The notes: generated by a model from the letters alone, not told the origin. DNA of 64,000 nucleotides from Salticus scenicus (GCA_963930645.1 OZ005652.1:318120244-318184243); one strand, 5' to 3'. Shown: positions 35,001-47,430, counted from the stretch's first letter. Program-made: numbers and translations.

Positions 35001-36398
35001 TGAAAATAATATGACATAAATAAACGGATAATAGTACTTACGAAAATAATCACGCAAATTCACAAGAAGCACCAAAATTAAACAATCATACATACGCTTT
35101 AGCTCTATGTTGGTGAACGCAGTTATTTGACATTCATGCTTTGAAACTTTATTTATTTATTTTTTTCCTTTCCAGTGTTGTAGTAAACATTTAAGTAAAA
35201 AAAAAAAAAAAAGCAATAAATCAGCGGGAAAAGTTTTTGCCAATTAAGTGTTTAGTTATTCAGGATGTACTGGGTGATCCAAAGTCACAGAAAAATAAAA
35301 AATGCATTATTCAAAAAGTACTGACTGTTAGGTCTATGCAGTTTTCACTAAAATGTAGAGAAAAGTATGGATATATACGTATGAGAAAAAATATTAGTTG
35401 CGCAGTTCTTTTTCAGTATCCTCTCACATTTTAAACAGATCCGTCTGATCGAATAAAGACATATTGCGAATAATGAAGTTTTTTAGGAGAATTTCCAATA
35501 CGTAACGTTTGACGGTCATTCGAATGAATGACAGACGTCTTATTTACCATTTATAGTCCTAGTTACGTTGTTGAATGTACTGCACCCCTAAAAAAAAAAA
35601 AAAAAAAACTAATTTTACAATTAAAACGCCACTTGAATAAAAATTCTAAACTAACTTGCTAATAAATCTTTTGTTACCTAAAATAATCTCATGTGTTTTT
35701 TTTTTTTTTAATACATTTTACTGAAAACCGCATAGTGCTATGGTCAATATCTTTTAATAACAATTCCTTTTTTTTTTCTGTGACTTTTGTATCACCATGT
35801 CTATATATTTTTTATTTTGATGTTTATCTTATTTATTTATTTATTTATTTATTTATTCAAAAATTGAAAATTTTAAATTCGGAAATCTGTTGAATATATT
35901 ACTATTAAAAACTCTTGTCTATATTGAAACAACTGAAAGAATTACAAAACATTTTAAGTGCTAAACAGCTTGAAAGCAAACGAAAAAGTCTGTCGACATA
36001 AATATGTTTATACTAGTCGGTCTTCGCCCGCCTAGCGATCGACATTGCCAAATGAACCTACTTTAAAATTTACGATATTCGCCAGATCAAAACAGTTGCT
36101 AAATATCGTGATAAATAATTAATAATGAAAAAACGATTATTTAAAATTTAACAGTATTTCTTTAAGCAAAATAATAAAATTCGAGTAATAAAATGTAATT
36201 TACATTAATTTATTTATGAAAATTAACTTCGGCGCTAAATCATGAAAATCGTTCCTAGCTCATTTGTGGAGAGGATAATACCTAACTAACCCAGATTTAT
36301 TACTATTTTTTACCGATAACGAAAAGTACCATATTTTTTTTTCGGTGTGAATTTATTATTGTTTATATTCTTTATAATATTATTACTATTAACTTCTT
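29949..36398. other. Long AT-rich stretch without recognisable genes
   Basis: Contents seen: (ATT)n at about 31997-32045; G-run at about 32225-32236; a TA-rich stretch near 32630; (AAAT)n at 32400-32430 and 34300-34346; (CA)n at 34693-34710; A-runs at 33726-33748 and 35591-35608; (TTTA)n at 35830-35856. A direct duplication of about 107 bp is at 33651-33830. The region 32640-33130 is richer in GC; a faint mariner-like reading was considered and not accepted. Frames of 60-80 codons lack recognisable domains. Confidence 0.5.
33651..33835 (+). repeat. Short tandem duplication, ~107 bp period
   Basis: 'caacgagataatattttttaaaagtgcaaagtcac' text at 33657 on recurs as 'caacgaggtaatatttttgaaaagtgcaaaatcac' at 33760 on, with an A-run between the copies. 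Confidence 0.7.
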
Positions 36399-36400
36399 AT

Positions 36401-37127
36401 TTTCTTCTATATTCAATAGAAGAAAGTATTGGATTCGCAAAAATTTTCGAATTCCGATTTTCGACGGATTTACATGTTTTGAGAGACCTAGAACATGATT
36501 TGACCATTTTTAGAAAATGTCTGTCTGTCTGTCTCTCTCTGTGTGTGTGACAAAAATTTTGCGGCGACTGTATCTCCGGAACTTCTGCTCAGAATTGTAT
36601 ATAAGTTTATATGTAGATGCACCTTGACCTAAATTAGTGCTTATCAACTTTTGGTATCAACCGCTCAACAGATGGCGCTGCTATACAGCAATCTCCGCAA
36701 TTTAAGGGAGGCTATTTCTCAAGTTCTATTGCGTACAATCAAACAAAACTTGTGTGTCTGAAGGAAATTATGAGACATTATGTTGATTCAATTTGGATGT
36801 TTATCGGCCAATAGATGGCTCGCTGCTATACTGTAAATTTCCCTGATAACCGGAAGGCTATAACTCAGTCTCTATGGCTTATAACTGTACGAAACTTGAT
36901 ATGTGAGATAACCAATATGAAAACGCATTTTTTAAGATGTTATTTACAGACAATAAAACTGTCTTTGTTTGGATTTAATTAGTGTTAATTTTCTCTAAGA
37001 TGAAATTAATTTGTATTCATCATGTTAGATAATTTTAATTAATAATGGTTTTAATAAATTATTTGCACTTAATGTATTTGTATAGAAAAATGTAGAAGAA
37101 AGTCTTGTGGCGGACACAACATACTAG
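36401..37127 (+). mobile_element. R1 dispersed repeat, best-preserved copy
   Basis: Left end: perfect 10 bp hairpin TTTCTTCTAT (36401-36410) with ATAGAAGAAA (36416-36425), loop ATTCA. The TG/CTGT microsatellite is at about 36516-36550. Two 'gatggcgctgct'-like words lie at about 36671 and 36813. Right end: AGAAGAAAGT (37094-37103), inverted with respect to the left tip, then hairpin TTGTG-GCGGA-CACAA (37105-37119) and CTAG at 37124-37127, with T outside. It is 727 bp with no coding. A non-autonomous Helentron/DINE-1 type element is the best structural match. Confidence 0.6.
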
Positions 37128-39490
37128 TTTTATTGTTAATTTTAACTATTTTAACTTTTTTGTAACGTTATCTTTTAGACTTATTTTATTTATATCAAAT
37201 CAAGGGTAAATTTTTTTTTCGCAATACATTGTTGCAATTGTGACATCATGTGTTTCTTTTATATATAATTTTCCTTATTTTATCCATTCCTCCAAACCAG
37301 GGAGAAAAAATTTATTTATTTTTTATTTCAATACATTTCTGCAGAAATGACGTTAATTTAGGGTAACTTATGCTTTTATTATTAAGAAGATAATGTTTCA
37401 AGATATTTTATTGAAGCATCATATACAAATTTCATCTCCCTTTATGAATATCGTCTGGCGAAGAAGTAAAGACATCTTTTTCTTCAAAAATTTTAAAGTA
37501 TGTGCGTAAAACCAAACCTAAAATTACATAGTGGAATCTCCAACCTAAATTACATAGTGGAAAATGTTAACATGATATACCTATAGAAACTTTTAAATTT
37601 AATAGAATGTCTTCAATTCCTATATTTCATTTTTTTTTTTTTTGAGACAAATTGTAGTGAAAGAAAAAAAATTAGTGAAAAGTAAAGCTACATATTAAAG
37701 ACAAAACAATGAGGTGATTAATGAAATATATTACACACAATCAAAATCACATTGCAGGAAATATGAACATGACTTACGAAATTTGTATGTCATTCAATTT
37801 CTACATTTAATTTTACTCAAAAGTATAAAGTAAAAGAAAAATTACGAGAAAGAAAAACCATATTACAAAGAAAAAAAAATGGCAAGGTGATTGATAAAAG
37901 TATTAAGATAAATTTCAAAAAATAATAAACAGACTTAAAGTCGTCTTGGAGACAGAGTCTTGGATCCCTATCGGAAAACAACTTCTGGTTAAAAGTCATT
38001 TACAAACTTTTTGATAGGAGATCTTCAAATTTACTCACACACCGTGACTCTATATTGAAAATCTGCCAAATAACTGGCAGCTCTCCGAAGCACAAACGAA
38101 ATAAAAATCACGGTATAAATATCTCCTCAAAAAATCCCCTATATAGAATCTCGTTAGGCCTAGGTGGATACTTTGGTGTGCCCTTCGGCTGATGTCCTTA
38201 GATCCAAGAACAATAAGGAGACGCAGGGTGGCAAAGGTAAGACACTTTCAGCTTCCTTCATTTTCTGGAGCATTTTTTGTCGCTCTATCCCCTCTCGGCG
38301 CTCAGAGATTATCCCTTTTTTATAGGGGTGAATGAAAAACAAAACAGCGTGAACTCGCTTGAAGAGGAGATGGAAAAAGATATTGTTTGAACTTGACAGC
38401 TGTTGTCTGTAGGTATGGGAGGTTTTGTGAAAAAAGTGAATTTTTTCATAGAGCTATAGTGAGTCAGTAATGTCTGAAAACAGCGTTTAGGGATCTAATA
38501 TATAAGTTTTAGACTGCTTTTCTGAAGAGCCATCAGTACGGCTAGATGTGAATACTTTTAGTATACTGCAAAGTTCGCATATGAATGTTTTGTTTGATAT
38601 ATAAGTTTCGCCTTAATAGGAAGGTCTTGTTTTTAATTGAATTTCACACAATGTTTTAAATTATTTATATTTTCAAAGTAAAAATTCTGCATGGATTAGT
38701 TATTATTATTTGTTTTCCGCATCAAGATGACTTATTTGTATTCCATATCTATTTCATGCATGCGATGTCTTTTGAAATCTTAACATATCGAATTATTATT
38801 CAAACAGTTTTTATTTTTATATAAAAATGGTTATATATAAGAACAGTGATTAAATTAGTAAAAACAATACCCCAAAAATAATGCAGTGAAACAAACAGTG
38901 AAATTTACTGAGAAAATTATAGTTTCGTTGCACTGTACTTGATAACTTACAAGCCTTTTATTTCAACACAAGTAAAGAATGAAATTTATGGCTGAATCAT
39001 TCATTAACAAATTAAAATGTGCGTATTTACCGTAAATTTTATTACATATAGATATTCTTTGTAAGCAAAGAAACCTGACCTGGCATTATTATTTCATATA
39101 ATTACTTCATTTCTAATGTTGTAGGAGTTTCAGCAAATAAAGCATTTGTTATTCCATCAACTGTACTATCGATACATATTGTACAAATCTATTATTAAGA
39201 AATAAATAGCAAACAAGAAGAAGAAAGTTTTGCATTTGGTTTATTTTACTTATTTTGTAAAAGTAAAAAAAAAGTTCGTATTCATAAGATTAATATTTTA
39301 ACTTTTAAAAGAATACAATGTACGATTATAATAATGTTACATCTTAGCTGTAGTGCTTTATCTTCATTAAAGCATATTTTTTATGAAATATCAGTACCGA
39401 GACTTAAATTGACGTGTTGCTTCAAACAGGTGTCTGTACATGTGTGGAAAATTGTAAGCACTTTATTTTTATTCATTTTATTTTATTTTA
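37128..39490. other. AT-rich DNA, no recognised gene
   Basis: Words 'aacctaaattacatagtgg' are repeated at 37515-37561. The patch 38155-38345 is less AT-rich and open on the minus strand for 60 codons (38160-38342), with no domain. Nothing else is supported. Confidence 0.4.
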
Positions 39491-39494
39491 TTTT

Positions 39495-40130
39495 ATTTTT
39501 ACTTTTGAGAGAATGTCTTGTTTTTTGGTCAAATTTTCGAAATTCATACTTTTCTATGTTTACATGATTTAAGTCCCGTGAATGCAAAAGTGAGATTTTT
39601 GGAGGTTAATCTGTACGTCTGTCTGTGAATGTGTTATCAGCATAACTCATGAACAAATAAGAATAGGAAGTCTGATAGGGTATTCTAAATCTGTATCATA
39701 TGGAAATGTAATTAAAAACCTTTTATTGAAATGAGGGCAAATAGTTCGAGCAAAATTTTCATATAAATTATATGTATAGGTGAAATTTTTGTACTATACT
39801 AGTTTTTAACTGAACTAAACAAAATAAAATAAAAAATATATTCTTTATATGCACAAAAGTCTTTTCTGATTTTTCTAAGTGAAATGTGATAGGAAAAATA
39901 TTTATTATTCGCTTAAAGGATACTACGCTACTGTTAAGTTTGGAAATGGCTCAAATGACATTCAGAGTTAAGTGATGCATTTTTTTCTATATACTGCACT
40001 AAGTTTAAGTAAATTATGGGTTACTTAAATAATTTATAGATAATATACAGGTCTGTTAAAATTAGTCCAATAAGTTTTAGAGAGTAGTTTGTGAGAATTA
40101 TCTAAATAATACTCCCCCCCCTCCGCACAC
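39495..40130 (+). mobile_element. R2 dispersed repeat, 5' part
   Basis: R2 text from 'gagagaatgtcttgttttttggtcaaattttcg' through 'tgttatcagcataactcatgaacaaataa' and 'tctaaatctgtatcatatgg' is clear. The left hairpin is lost. A C-run and CA-rich tract (40113-40145) follow. No R2 3' terminus is seen before the foldback element. Confidence 0.5.
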
Positions 40131-40203
40131 ACACACTCACACAGACATGTTCAGATACAACTTTTCCTATGTTACAATTAAGAGCGGACAATATGTATAT
40201 AAC

Positions 40204-40632
40204 CTTGCCGACAGCTACAGCCCCTGTTATTCTATGTTTTGAAATTTGTTAATTCAATTACTTATTAACTAACGTGTTAAATTTTAATTCTGTTATCACA
40301 TTCAATCCACAACCGTTAAACTAGTACTTGTTATCCAAAAATTTATTATTATTGTTATTTATTTATTTATTTATTTTTATAGTTTGTTATTGAATTAAAA
40401 AAGTGAAAAAATAGCCAAATTATGTTTTTTTTTTTTTTTTTTTTTTTTTTCCTTGCATTTTTAGGTTAGAAAATAAAATGTGAAAAATAAATTTTGGAAA
40501 ATGAGTACTAGTTTTATGACTGTGCATTTTTTGAATGTGAAAACGGAATTTTAAAACATATTAGATAATAAGTAATCTGGAAATAAATTTCCTCTTACAA
40601 TGACATGGGCTGTGGTTGTCGGCTAGATTAGG
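40204..40632. mobile_element. Foldback MITE, copy 2
   Basis: Left and right ends are inverted: GCCGACAGCTACAGCCCCTG (40207 on) against CATGGGCTGTGGTTGTCGGC (40604 on), and 'attctgttatcacattcaat' against 'tttgaatgtgaaaacggaatt'. The block order (GCCG..., TTATTCTATG, TATTAACT, TTTTAAATTCTGTT-like, CACATTC, GTTAAA) matches the element at 16650-17235, so the two are one family. A T-run fills the centre at about 40423-40451. Confidence 0.7.
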
Positions 40633-40847
40633 TAATATTCGCTGTTAATTTTAATACTATGTTCCTGTAGTAATATAGGGTTTTAAAAAAAAAAAGTGAG
40701 TGCTACGCCTGTTTATTATTATTATTATTAATTTAAGAAAACTTTTGAAATGTGAGATTCATAAATATTTTTTATATTTGTTTATTTTACATGTTATCAG
40801 TACATCGATGTATGAAACATCTTTATTCACACTTAGTTTATTTACAG
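40633..40847. other. Probable intron end before the exon
   Basis: AT-rich, ending in a pyrimidine-leaning stretch and TTTACAG at 40841-40847. The apparent reading frame upstream to 40700 is intronic. Confidence 0.5.
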
Positions 40848-41012
40848 GACAACAATATCATCTGCGAGCCTTCGCCTCAGCATTTGGTCAGAGGACGCCA
40901 TATCTGGATCCTCGACTGATGGATCCACTAAGAGAGTGGGAAAACTTAAGGCGGAAAACAGCTGAACAGTGGGCATTAGATTTACCTTTAAGGTTACCAG
41001 GAGCTCATACAG
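40848..41012 (+). CDS. Internal exon of an unidentified host gene
   Basis: A 165 bp exon lies between acceptor TTTACAG and donor GTAAGT (41013-41018). Both flanking introns are phase 1, so the exon is symmetric and encodes about 55 residues: it starts (G)QQYHLRAFASAFGQRTPYL, continues DPRLMDPLREWENLRRKTAE and ends QWALDLPLRLPGAHTG. GC is near 50 per cent against about 25-30 per cent around it, codon usage is balanced, and the frame stays open only across the exon before a stop in the intron (41018-41020). The peptide has no Cys, a charged helix-like middle and a Pro/Leu-rich end. I do not recognise the protein. No neighbouring exon was found, implying introns of many kilobases. The minus-strand frame here is a shadow. 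Confidence 0.7.
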
Positions 41013-41664
41013 GTAAGTGAATAGCATTACTTAAACCTCTTTTTTTTTTTTTACATGAATAAGTTTTTGGCTGTAAAATAAATAAATAAATTAATAAAAA
41101 ATAAAATAAAGTAATAAATGACAAAACACAGCCCTTGATATTTGATAGATCAGTACGTACGGATCTATCATGATGTCTTCAACGGTCACTATTGGTTCAT
41201 TCAATTGATAAAACAGAAGTGTAGAGCATTGGTTCTGCCCACTTAGACACATACACACAAATGCATATAATAATAAACTAAAGGATTATGCAAGGACATA
41301 CACACACTTTTTTTTATGACAGTATTCTAATTTTTAAAAGAAATTTTATAAAATTTGCTAGACTGTCAGTGTTGTATTCATGTGTTATAGCATATGATTT
41401 AATTTATTATATTATTATAAAATTTTCTTTGGACAATTGGTTGAATAATATACTAAACTATTAAATATATTAATTACATATACTATAAAAAAATTATATT
41501 ACTAAGACACATATTTGTTATTAAAATGTGTAACATTAACTTTTGTTAACTGAAAAGAGGCATACGTTAATTGTGCATGCGAATTTATTTTTAGAAACAC
41601 AATGCAAGGTGTACTTATTTTTTTTGTAAAAAATGGCTGCTGTGACTTTTTATTTATTTATTTA
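41013..41664. other. Probable intron start, AT-rich
   Basis: Begins GTAAGTGAA. It contains T-run 41039-41052 and a palindromic word pair GATAGATC...GATCTATC around 41143-41169. No gene. Confidence 0.5.
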
Positions 41665-41665
41665 T

Positions 41666-42600
41666 TTTTCTATGTTACAGAAAATATTATTTCTGGGTCA
41701 GGTTTTCGAAAATGTGTTTTTTCTATATGTTACACGATTTGAGATCCTCTGAATCTAAAAATGAGGTTTTTAGCGATTGTTCTATTTGTGTGTGTGTGGG
41801 GGGGGGGGGTCTCTGTACGTGTTTCTGTGTCTACCTCCCTGTGTGTATTCTGTGATTCTGATATCAACATAACTCAAAAACAATTTTTAGAAATATCTGT
41901 CGCTTGAAATATAAGTTACTTGAAATATTCTAGTGAGATCTGACAAATAACTTCTATACAGAGATATATACAAATACTCACGAAATTTCACGTTGGTACA
42001 TTTTAACCTTTTTAGACTGCGCTAAACAAAATGGCACATCCTTTTTATACATACAATAGCAAATTTCACATAAAATATGATATGAAAACTATTTATTCTT
42101 TATTTACAGGGTCACAAAAAAGAACTTTAATGTATTGGTGATGTGATTGAAAATAGGTCTAAATAAAATTTTAATTGGGCCGTGCATTGCATTTTTTTTT
42201 CTTTTCCGTGCTAATTGTATGTACACTGTTTAATGCATGTATGATTTATAGTTACTACACAAGTTTCTCAAAATTAGTCGAATAAGTTTCAAAGTGTGGT
42301 GTAGGCAATAATTCTATAAATAATTTGAAAAAAAAAAATTAGTAACAGACTTAAATACTTTTTTAGTGGATTTACAGTTTTAAAACGGACGGTTGAGGTT
42401 ACCTCACACAGAAATTAATGTCAAATAAAAGTCTTTCTGAAACTATTTTAAAATGATGTTTAAAATTATTTTTAAAATGTTCAAATAAATACATCTTCAA
42501 CCAATATAATCATGTATTTAAACATAACATGTTATTTCACATCTTAAACTGTGTCTAGTAATGTATGGTAAGTGGTAATAGAATGAGTTCCATACCAGAT
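41666..42600 (+). mobile_element. R2 dispersed repeat
   Basis: Degraded start hairpin (TTTTTCT...AGAAAATATT), then R2 body ('gggtcaggttttcgaaaatg', 'tctgaatctaaaaatgagg', TG-rich tract with a G-run at 41786-41810). End text 'GGTAAGTGGTAATAG' and 'CCATACCAGAT' (42590-42600) matches the R2 3' end. Confidence 0.5.
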
Positions 42601-43399
42601 CATTTAATTTCAATGCTTATCTTTATAACGGTAAAATAAATATTTATCTGTAATACTGCAACATCGTGAGATTTTTTGAATAAACCATCAACGCAGTATT
42701 AGCTATAAATAAAATAAAAAAATTTGCTCATTTTTGTAATTCTTTATAGGGATAATCGAAAACTCCAAAATACATCTGTTATTTTCAATATATATATATA
42801 TATATATATTAACCTTTTCTTTTGGATTAAATATGTCATATGTAATAACATGTATAAACGTTTATTCATATTAAAGGGAAAATAATAATGATATAAAGTG
42901 GGAAAATTAACTCAAATTACACCATTATATAATATTTTCAAGCAAAACATAAATTTTCTGATTGCAGTGTCATTGTTAAAGGTGATTTTTATTATAATAA
43001 GATAATATAAACTCAATTTGAACGAAAATAACAAATTTAAAACGTTTTTATTAATACATTTTAATACATATATGCATGTTTATGAGGATTAAAGAATGTA
43101 AGAAATGAGAGGATAAAATGTCATCACGTCCGCAAGAACTAAAAATTTAGACATAGCCAGTAATAGTTTTTCATAGATATAAAAAAAAAAAAAAAAATCT
43201 AGAATACTCATTTGATTATTACTCCCCAAAATTCCATATAACAAATAAGATAACGTTTTAAAAAATGGAGTTATAAATTGCAAATTAAATTCAAGTAAAG
43301 TGATAAATATAAAACGAAACATAAAGTGATAAATCACAAAGTAACAAATAAGCGTATGAATCCATATTAGACTTCAACAAAAAAGAACAGTATAAAACT
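42601..43399. other. AT-rich DNA, no gene
   Basis: An (AT)n tract lies at about 42790-42808 and an A-run at 43180-43196. The minus-strand frame 43089-43337 is low-complexity. Confidence 0.45.
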
Positions 43400-43431
43400 T
43401 GAAATTTATTTTTCCGATTGAGTGAAAATAA

Positions 43432-43504
43432 TGCCTGGACAGGGAGTCGAACCCCAGATCTTTGATTTACAAGGTCAAGGCTCTACCAATTGAGCTATCC
43501 AGGC
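43432..43504 (-). tRNA. tRNA-Thr(UGU)-like, left arm
   Basis: 73 nt cloverleaf read on the minus strand. The acceptor arm GCCTGGA/TCCAGGC is fully paired, with A as discriminator. D arm GCTC/GAGC. Anticodon loop CTTGTAA gives UGU (complement ACA at 43469-43471). One C-A mismatch closes the anticodon stem. The A box (TAGCTCAATTGG) and B box (GGTTCGACTCC) are intact, no intron is present, and a TTTT lies a few bases downstream. The body differs from typical metazoan tRNA-Thr, so it may be a tRNA-derived repeat rather than a working gene. Confidence 0.6.
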
Positions 43505-43660
43505 CGACAACCGGTGGACATTAATATATTGTATTTCTTTCTCCCATTGTTTAATGGTGTTTTCCTTTACCTGCGGCTTATTTCTGTCGAGCTATCCACA
43601 TGATAGACCAGATGTTTCTGCCTAAAGGTTGTTTGAGTGAGTAATGTCCACCGGTTGTCG

Positions 43661-43733
43661 GCCTGGATAGCTCAGTTGGTAGAGCCTTGACCTTGTAAGT
43701 CAAAGATCTGGGGTTCGACTCCCGGTCCAGACA
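43661..43733 (+). tRNA. tRNA-Thr(UGU)-like, right arm
   Basis: 73 nt cloverleaf with anticodon TGT at 43694-43696. The anticodon stem TTGAC/GTCAA is perfect. The acceptor has one C-A mismatch at the second pair, and the T stem has one G-G mismatch. A box TAGCTCAGTTGG and B box GGTTCGACTCC match the pol III consensus. TTTT follows at 43737-43740. The mismatches differ from those of the left copy, so the two have diverged separately since duplication. Confidence 0.6.
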
Positions 43734-43765
43734 TTATTTTCACTCAGTCGGAAAAATAAATTTCA

Positions 43766-45666
43766 ATAAATATGATTTTCTTCCCAATCAGTTGATTGTG
43801 TGATTTTAATATATAGTATAAAACTTATTAAAATATAGAGTGATAAATCACAAATTGACAACAAATAAGATTATCAACACCTATCAGAATTTGACGAAAA
43901 AGAACAATAATAAATTTATTAAAAATTTGAAAAAAAAAAATCGTTTAAAAGCTTAAGAATTTAATCATCAGGGTCGCCCAAATCTTCAGGGAGAATAAAA
44001 AAGCTAGATTTCATAATATAGTAGCCACTTTAAGCATATATCTAGGGTGCGACCAGTCTCGCCTGGAATGAAATAGAAATTGTAATAATAATGATAACTG
44101 AAAATTACGAAAGGTATAGCATAGCGAAAAAACGCAAGACACATGGCTGTTTCCATATATAAGTATATTTGTCTGTACTTTAAAATTTTCTGCATAAAGT
44201 TTAATTTAGTATAATAAAAACAATCCCGTACAGAACAAATTAAAAAAATAATAATAATACTAAATAAATAAAATAAAAGATGAATAAATTTAGTATACAT
44301 TACAAACTTTGATCATTTCCATAAACATGTTATAAAATTTTTATAAAAATATTTTATCTCTACTGTTAAAACAAAATATATATTAGGAAAAAAAACTAAA
44401 AATAGAATATTTTCGTCATCATTTATAGAGTATCTTAAGAAATTTTAGGCATGGGAATAACTTTTAAAATAACTTTTGCTCTCTTTTCAGACAATTGAAA
44501 GTTGTTTTTTAGATTGCGATATAAAATTTTCGTAGAATAACTTTTGTCGGTTCATGTAGATTTGAATTCTCTTTCATACTCATCTGACATTACATCTTTC
44601 TGCTCATTTTACACGATCTTTTTCTTGTGTCTTTAGAGAGAGAAAACATTTCAATTGTTTTGGCATTTTTCTCCCTTAGAGACTTTAAAACTGAGAAAGA
44701 AATTTTTATAAGAAGGTTAGCCAGCCTGCACCACTTCTGTTAAAGATTCCCAAAGCCTGAAAAGAACAAAAAATATGAAAAAGAAAGAAAAAGAAATTTT
44801 TATCGCATTTTTTTTTTTTTTTTTACTCTTTTTTAAAAAGTTAGCGAGACTTTGCTTGAAAAGTAAAGAATTATGTTTTATTTCTGTGTTATATTTTTAT
44901 GATGTAGGATTAATAATACTTTAATTCTAATATTTCAGATAAATCTAAAATTTTAACTTAAATAAGAAGCTTATGTATGCTGCTTATTTATCAAATATTT
45001 GGAAAGATGGAATATTCATTTAGGATTTTTCTTTTATTAAAACAATCTCTAGATTTCTTTTTCCATTAAAATATAGATTATTGTTTTAGGAAAGCTAAGT
45101 GTTTATTTATATAGCGATAAAAAGCTGTTACTAAATTACGTATTGTCATACAATTCTTTTAATGGTTAAAAAAAAATGCTAGTTTACTGAAAAAATCTTT
45201 CTTAACAAATTAAAATTTTATTAATTATTCTTCATAAACGTCAATTGTACGTTATCTATCAATTATACAGTTATACGCTAATAATCAGTTTTACTAATAG
45301 TTTGTTTTTGCTATTAATAAAAAGTTTTTTTTTTTTATAAGTAATTATGCTTTCATCCATTTATTGGCATCAAGTTGAATGTCTCAGTAAAGACGGTAGC
45401 AGTAAAAAGTTTCTTTCCATTATTTTGATTAAAAAATATCATATTTTAATCTCTAATGTTAACTTATACCCGTCAAATTAGAATCAATTAAACAGGAGGG
45501 ATGAGCCGTAAGTTATTTAATATTACAAAGTATTTACTAAAATATGTTAATTTGTTAATGCTTTCTAATGAAGTTGGAAAATATTTAAGAATTCAGTTTG
45601 TCTACCGCTTCGTTTGTCTGTCCTCTTATTGGCGTAAATATTTTTAGAATTTCTTCACACTTAGAC

Positions 45667-45699
<33 letters not shown>

Positions 45700-45960
45700 T
45701 AAGTTCATATAGTTTGCGTTTAAGGACTAATAAAGGAGTTTAGTTATATTGCCATTTGTCAGAGATGTTTATTTAAAGTGTTTTTTTTTTTTCCCATAAA
45801 AATATTAAACAATTAACTTACATTTAAAAATATTCAAATACGTTTTGGGATATAAGTAAAAATTTCTTAATTTTCAGTTATTTTATAAGGATTTTATTTT
45901 ACACAAAAGCGATTTATTTTATGTTGTCTCTTTAAAAATAATGTTATAAATATAGTTATT
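43766..45960. other. AT-rich DNA, no recognised gene
   Basis: Homopolymers lie at 44809-44825 and 45671-45698. The region 44630-44760 is mildly less AT-rich. The minus-strand frame 44004-44300 has no domain. Confidence 0.45.
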
Positions 45961-46225
45961 ATCAGATACCCCCTCCATAATAAATAAATAAATAAGCGCA
46001 ATAAAAGATGTAATTTTTGAAGTAAAATACATAAAGGGTTAAACGATGTGAAGAATAAGTACAGTTGGAAAGAGTTTTATAATGTATAACGTACTGCATG
46101 AATTTTTATTAGATACCTCCCTCCGTATAAAAATAAATAAACAAATAAACGTATCAAAAGCTGAAATTTTTGAAGCAAAATACATAAAAGGTTAAACGAT
46201 GTAAAAAGTAAGTACAGATCTTTAT
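45961..46225 (+). repeat. Tandem duplication, ~147 bp period
   Basis: AGATACC(C/T)CC(C/T)CC starts near 45964 and 46111. Each copy is followed by AAATAAAT-type text, 'tttttgaag.aaaatacataaa.ggttaaacgatgt' and 'aagtacag'. The words 'gtacttactcgttgcaccgtttaacctt' at 46431-46459 are an inverted partial copy. Confidence 0.65.
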
Positions 46226-46599
46226 AATACTATATGCGCGCCGCGTATATTATAAAAGTTAACTTTTAAGACTTACTTGTTTGTTTATTAAAATAGTATA
46301 TTTTTAACTTTTATTTTAAATAACTTTTATTTTACTTAATATTTTAAAATTCATAAAATTTTATTTTTTAACTGTAAAACATCAACAGAAAATCATGTGG
46401 TACGCATTGGTTATGAACACTTACTAACTGTACTTACTCGTTGCACCGTTTAACCTTCAATGTTCCTTACCTACGTTATCACGCACTGGACAGACAGAAC
46501 GACGAACAGATTAATTGAATTCATAATTACTCTTAAACGTTGGGAGAAAGTGTTAAAAATGCTTAACACAAACAAAAATGCGATTGAATCAATATCCAG

Positions 46600-47430
46600 T
46601 TGTAGCCCTTAATGCACTTGGATATTTTAGTGTAGCCCTGTAAATCTGAACGCTAAGCATGTTCTATACAAAACACTACTTTAACGTTTTAACAATAAAT
46701 GTCAATTTCATTAGGATTTTTGCAGTAGAAAGTTATTTAAATGTGATTTATAAAAATCTCTTTCCTAAAACGCAATACAATGGTGTTTATGGGGGGTGTA
46801 CCTATACACAAACCAGTTATACAGAGCCCATTAATGCCATTTTTAAATAGGGAACACGAGTAACGTATACCATTTTTTAGAAATTCTAAAAATATTTACT
46901 GACGATGCAGGCGGGTAGATGGACAGATAGGCGGACGGACAGTCAGACAAACAGTTAAACTACTTCAATTGTCATTCACTCTTTAAAAATTATCAGAAAA
47001 TGTTATGTAACTGAATATTTTTGTGTGGCCCTGTAAATCTTAATGCTAATCGTACTATATTCTATAGAAAGCATTCTTTTGAACATATGAATAACATATT
47101 TCAATTTCATTAAGATTTGTGCAAACTGAAGTAGTTAATGTATGGTTTACTGAAGTACTTCTCGTAGAACTAAATGATTTGGAATACTTTTGCGTGTCCC
47201 TGTACGCAAACCAGTGCTCGCATTTACTCCATTTTCAATAAGAGACATCTGATAGTAAGCTTTATTAACATTTTATCAAGGTTTATAGAAATATGGATTA
47301 TAGAAATACCTATCATAGAATGCAATGCTTTGGAATACTTTTGGGTATACCTGTACATAAATCAGTAGCGGTATTTACTCCATTTTCAATAGGGAACATC
47401 CAATGGTGAACTCGAATAACATATAACAGT
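46600..47430 (+). repeat. Degenerate R2-derived modules in tandem
   Basis: Recurring phrases: 'ccctgtaaatct.aacgctaa' (46634, 47030), 'ttggaatacttttg.gt..cctgtac' (47179, 47333), 'atttactccattttcaata' (47222, 47374). Order and spacing (about 150 bp) suggest old tandem copies. The frames at 46659-46850, 47174-47368 and 47375-47650 (-) read across these modules and are not genes. Confidence 0.5.

Larger units (their letters stand above)
43400..43765. repeat. Inverted repeat with a tRNA-like gene in each arm
   Basis: Arms 43400-43523 and 43642-43765 are each 124 bp and nearly exact reverse complements; the 118 bp spacer (43524-43641) is not repeated. Each arm holds about 19 bp 5' flank, a 73 nt tRNA-like sequence and a 32 bp 3' flank including TTATTTTC. 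The tRNAs point outwards. Confidence 0.9.

Noticed and set aside
35255..35300. 'tactgggtgatccaaagtc' resembling a mariner end
   Set aside because: No partner end or TA-bounded element could be found.
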